Positions 63,247-64,000 of a DNA stretch of 64,000 bases are shown here, piece by piece (position 1 is the stretch's first letter; each line of letters opens with the position of its first letter). Made by a program: the position numbers and the translations under genes. Below the pieces are notes generated by a model that was given only the letters and a program-made list of their open reading frames with translations, ran no database searches and had not been told where the DNA came from. Origin of the DNA: Blattabacterium cuenoti. GTDB lineage: Bacteria; Bacteroidota; Bacteroidia; Flavobacteriales; Blattabacteriaceae. The DNA is taken from contig NZ_CP059200.1 in the NCBI RefSeq assembly GCF_014251755.1, positions 40,286-104,285 of the forward strand. Direction: 5' to 3'.

Positions 63247-64000
63247 TTAAAAAAAATTTTTGTTTAAAACAAAAAACACGGGATCTCCTGAATACGTATA
63301 ATTTGGATTATGACAAGAAAATAAATCTTTGATGATACATTTCATTCTTTCAGGATATAACTTTGTTCCATATTTTATAGATGCAGATTTAGATATGATT
63401 TGGAGAAGTTTTTTTTTATTATTTTTTTTTCCTTTAATAAAATTATATGTTATAATATTTTGAATAACTTCAATCAACAGATTTTGTTGTATCTGTTCAG
63501 GAATAGAATACAAATAAACGTATTTTTTACAAATATATAAATGAAAACCAAAACTGATTAAATCATTTTTTATATTCTTCAAAGAAAGAGATTCTTTTTT
63601 CAAAAGTTTTACTTTTATAGGAAAAAGAAATTGTTGACTGATCAAATTTTTTTTTCTATAAAAAAATTCAAATAGTATGTTTTGATGTGCTCTATGTTGA
63701 TCCACCCATACCATATACTCATCATTCAAAACAAAAATTATATATTTCCTCTTAATTTGAAAAGTTTTTATCTCTTCTTTTTTATTATGATGATAAACAA
63801 GATGATATAACTCATTTGTTAATTGACAATTTTTTTTAAATGTCCCATATTCATTGAATTTATGAGAAAAATTTTCTAGTCGAACGATTTTTTCTTTATC
63901 ATAAAGTTTATCATACAAATTATTTAATAAGGAATCTTTTTTTAGTGATTTACAAGATAAAAAAATATCATAGTTTTTTAATTCTTTATTTTTTACTTTA
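63247..64000 (-). CDS. mutL: DNA mismatch repair protein MutL (partial, C-terminal part)
   Basis: The frame is open from 63247 to the right window edge; a TTG at 63918 is internal, so the gene starts beyond 64000. The C-terminal dimerisation domain is visible: KYIIFVLNDEYMVWVDQHRAHQNILFEFF and the closing IIKDLFSCHNPNYTYSGDPVFFVLN, which corresponds to the usual LFxCxNPxxxPxGRP end. The N-terminal ATPase is outside the window. The endonuclease metal motifs (DQHAxxER and CPHGRP) are replaced by DQHRAHQ and TYSGDP. The first is, as far as I know, common in Bacteroidota MutL, so this protein is probably a non-nicking MutL. Confidence 0.9.
   Translation of the reverse strand, partial: KVKNKELKNYDIFLSCKSLKKDSLLNNLYDKLYDKEKIVRLENFSHKFNEYGTFKKNCQLTNELYHLVYHHNKKEEIKTFQIKRKYIIFVLNDEYMVWVDQHRAHQNILFEFFYRKKNLISQQFLFPIKVKLLKKESLSLKNIKNDLISFGFHLYICKKYVYLYSIPEQIQQNLLIEVIQNIITYNFIKGKKNNKKKLLQIISKSASIKYGTKLYPERMKCIIKDLFSCHNPNYTYSGDPVFFVLNKNFF

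Noticed and set aside
63247-64000. MutL DQHRAHQ and TYSGDP in place of endonuclease motifs as damage
   Set aside because: DQHRAHQ-type variants appear normal in this phylum; without the N-terminal half in view, no claim of loss is justified.

Overview
The window is strongly AT-rich, gene-dense and rich in homopolymer A and T runs. Its proteins are of Flavobacteriales type: an alternative complex III operon (actABCDEF), a fused CcsBA cytochrome c synthase, a two-motif DnaJ, a very large LepB, M16B protease pairs, and an atp operon that ends at atpG with no atpD/atpC. Together with ongoing gene decay and retained amino-acid synthesis genes, this points to a reduced insect endosymbiont, most likely Blattabacterium from a cockroach or a related host. 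That assignment rests on gene content and remembered family features; no database search was run.

Layout. 1-6955: clpP (cut by the window edge), an envelope-polysaccharide flippase, a wrecked dUTPase, a sugar nucleotidyltransferase, tatA, a lytic transglycosylase preceded by a four-copy tandem repeat, recA and an MBL hydrolase. 7002-17667: ccsBA, plsC, alaS, sucA and sucB. 17703-19614 (minus): a TPR-like membrane protein, an esterase and a LolD-type ATPase. 19693-25218: sucC, a degenerate dnaX, clpC without its N-domain, and frameshifted nth. 25227-29650 (minus): a DUF3127 protein, an SPFH protein, a DUF59 Fe-S protein and two M16B peptidases. 29761-37879: actA-F. 37994-41401 (minus): trkA, trkH and tsaB. 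41425-44471: nadE, folE and cysS, followed by a dead cystathionine gamma-synthase/lyase gene. 45432-50285: atpB,E,F,H,A,G. 50350-54479: trpS, grpE, dnaJ and mnmA. 54713-60069: ilvD, ilvB, frameshifted ilvN, ilvC and an ilvA remnant. 60095-64000: tRNA-Leu(GAG), dapB, lepB, a rhomboid protease and the C-terminal part of mutL.

How it works together. The window encodes much of an aerobic respiratory chain: the 2-oxoglutarate dehydrogenase E1 and E2 subunits and SucC feed electrons towards the quinol-oxidising Act complex. CcsBA installs its hemes, TatA probably helps export the twin-arginine ActB, and F0F1 uses the resulting gradient. The branched-chain amino-acid operon is partly intact and partly decaying.

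No mobile element, CRISPR array, phage or obvious horizontally acquired island was seen. The notable content is erosion. Two genes (nth, ilvN) each lack one A in a poly(A) run. A dUTPase gene was apparently destroyed by an inverted duplication that left a perfect 27-bp hairpin. DnaX has lost key residues of all its ATPase motifs. ClpC has lost its adaptor-binding domain. A sigma-54-like promoter with an adjacent inverted repeat precedes grpE-dnaJ.
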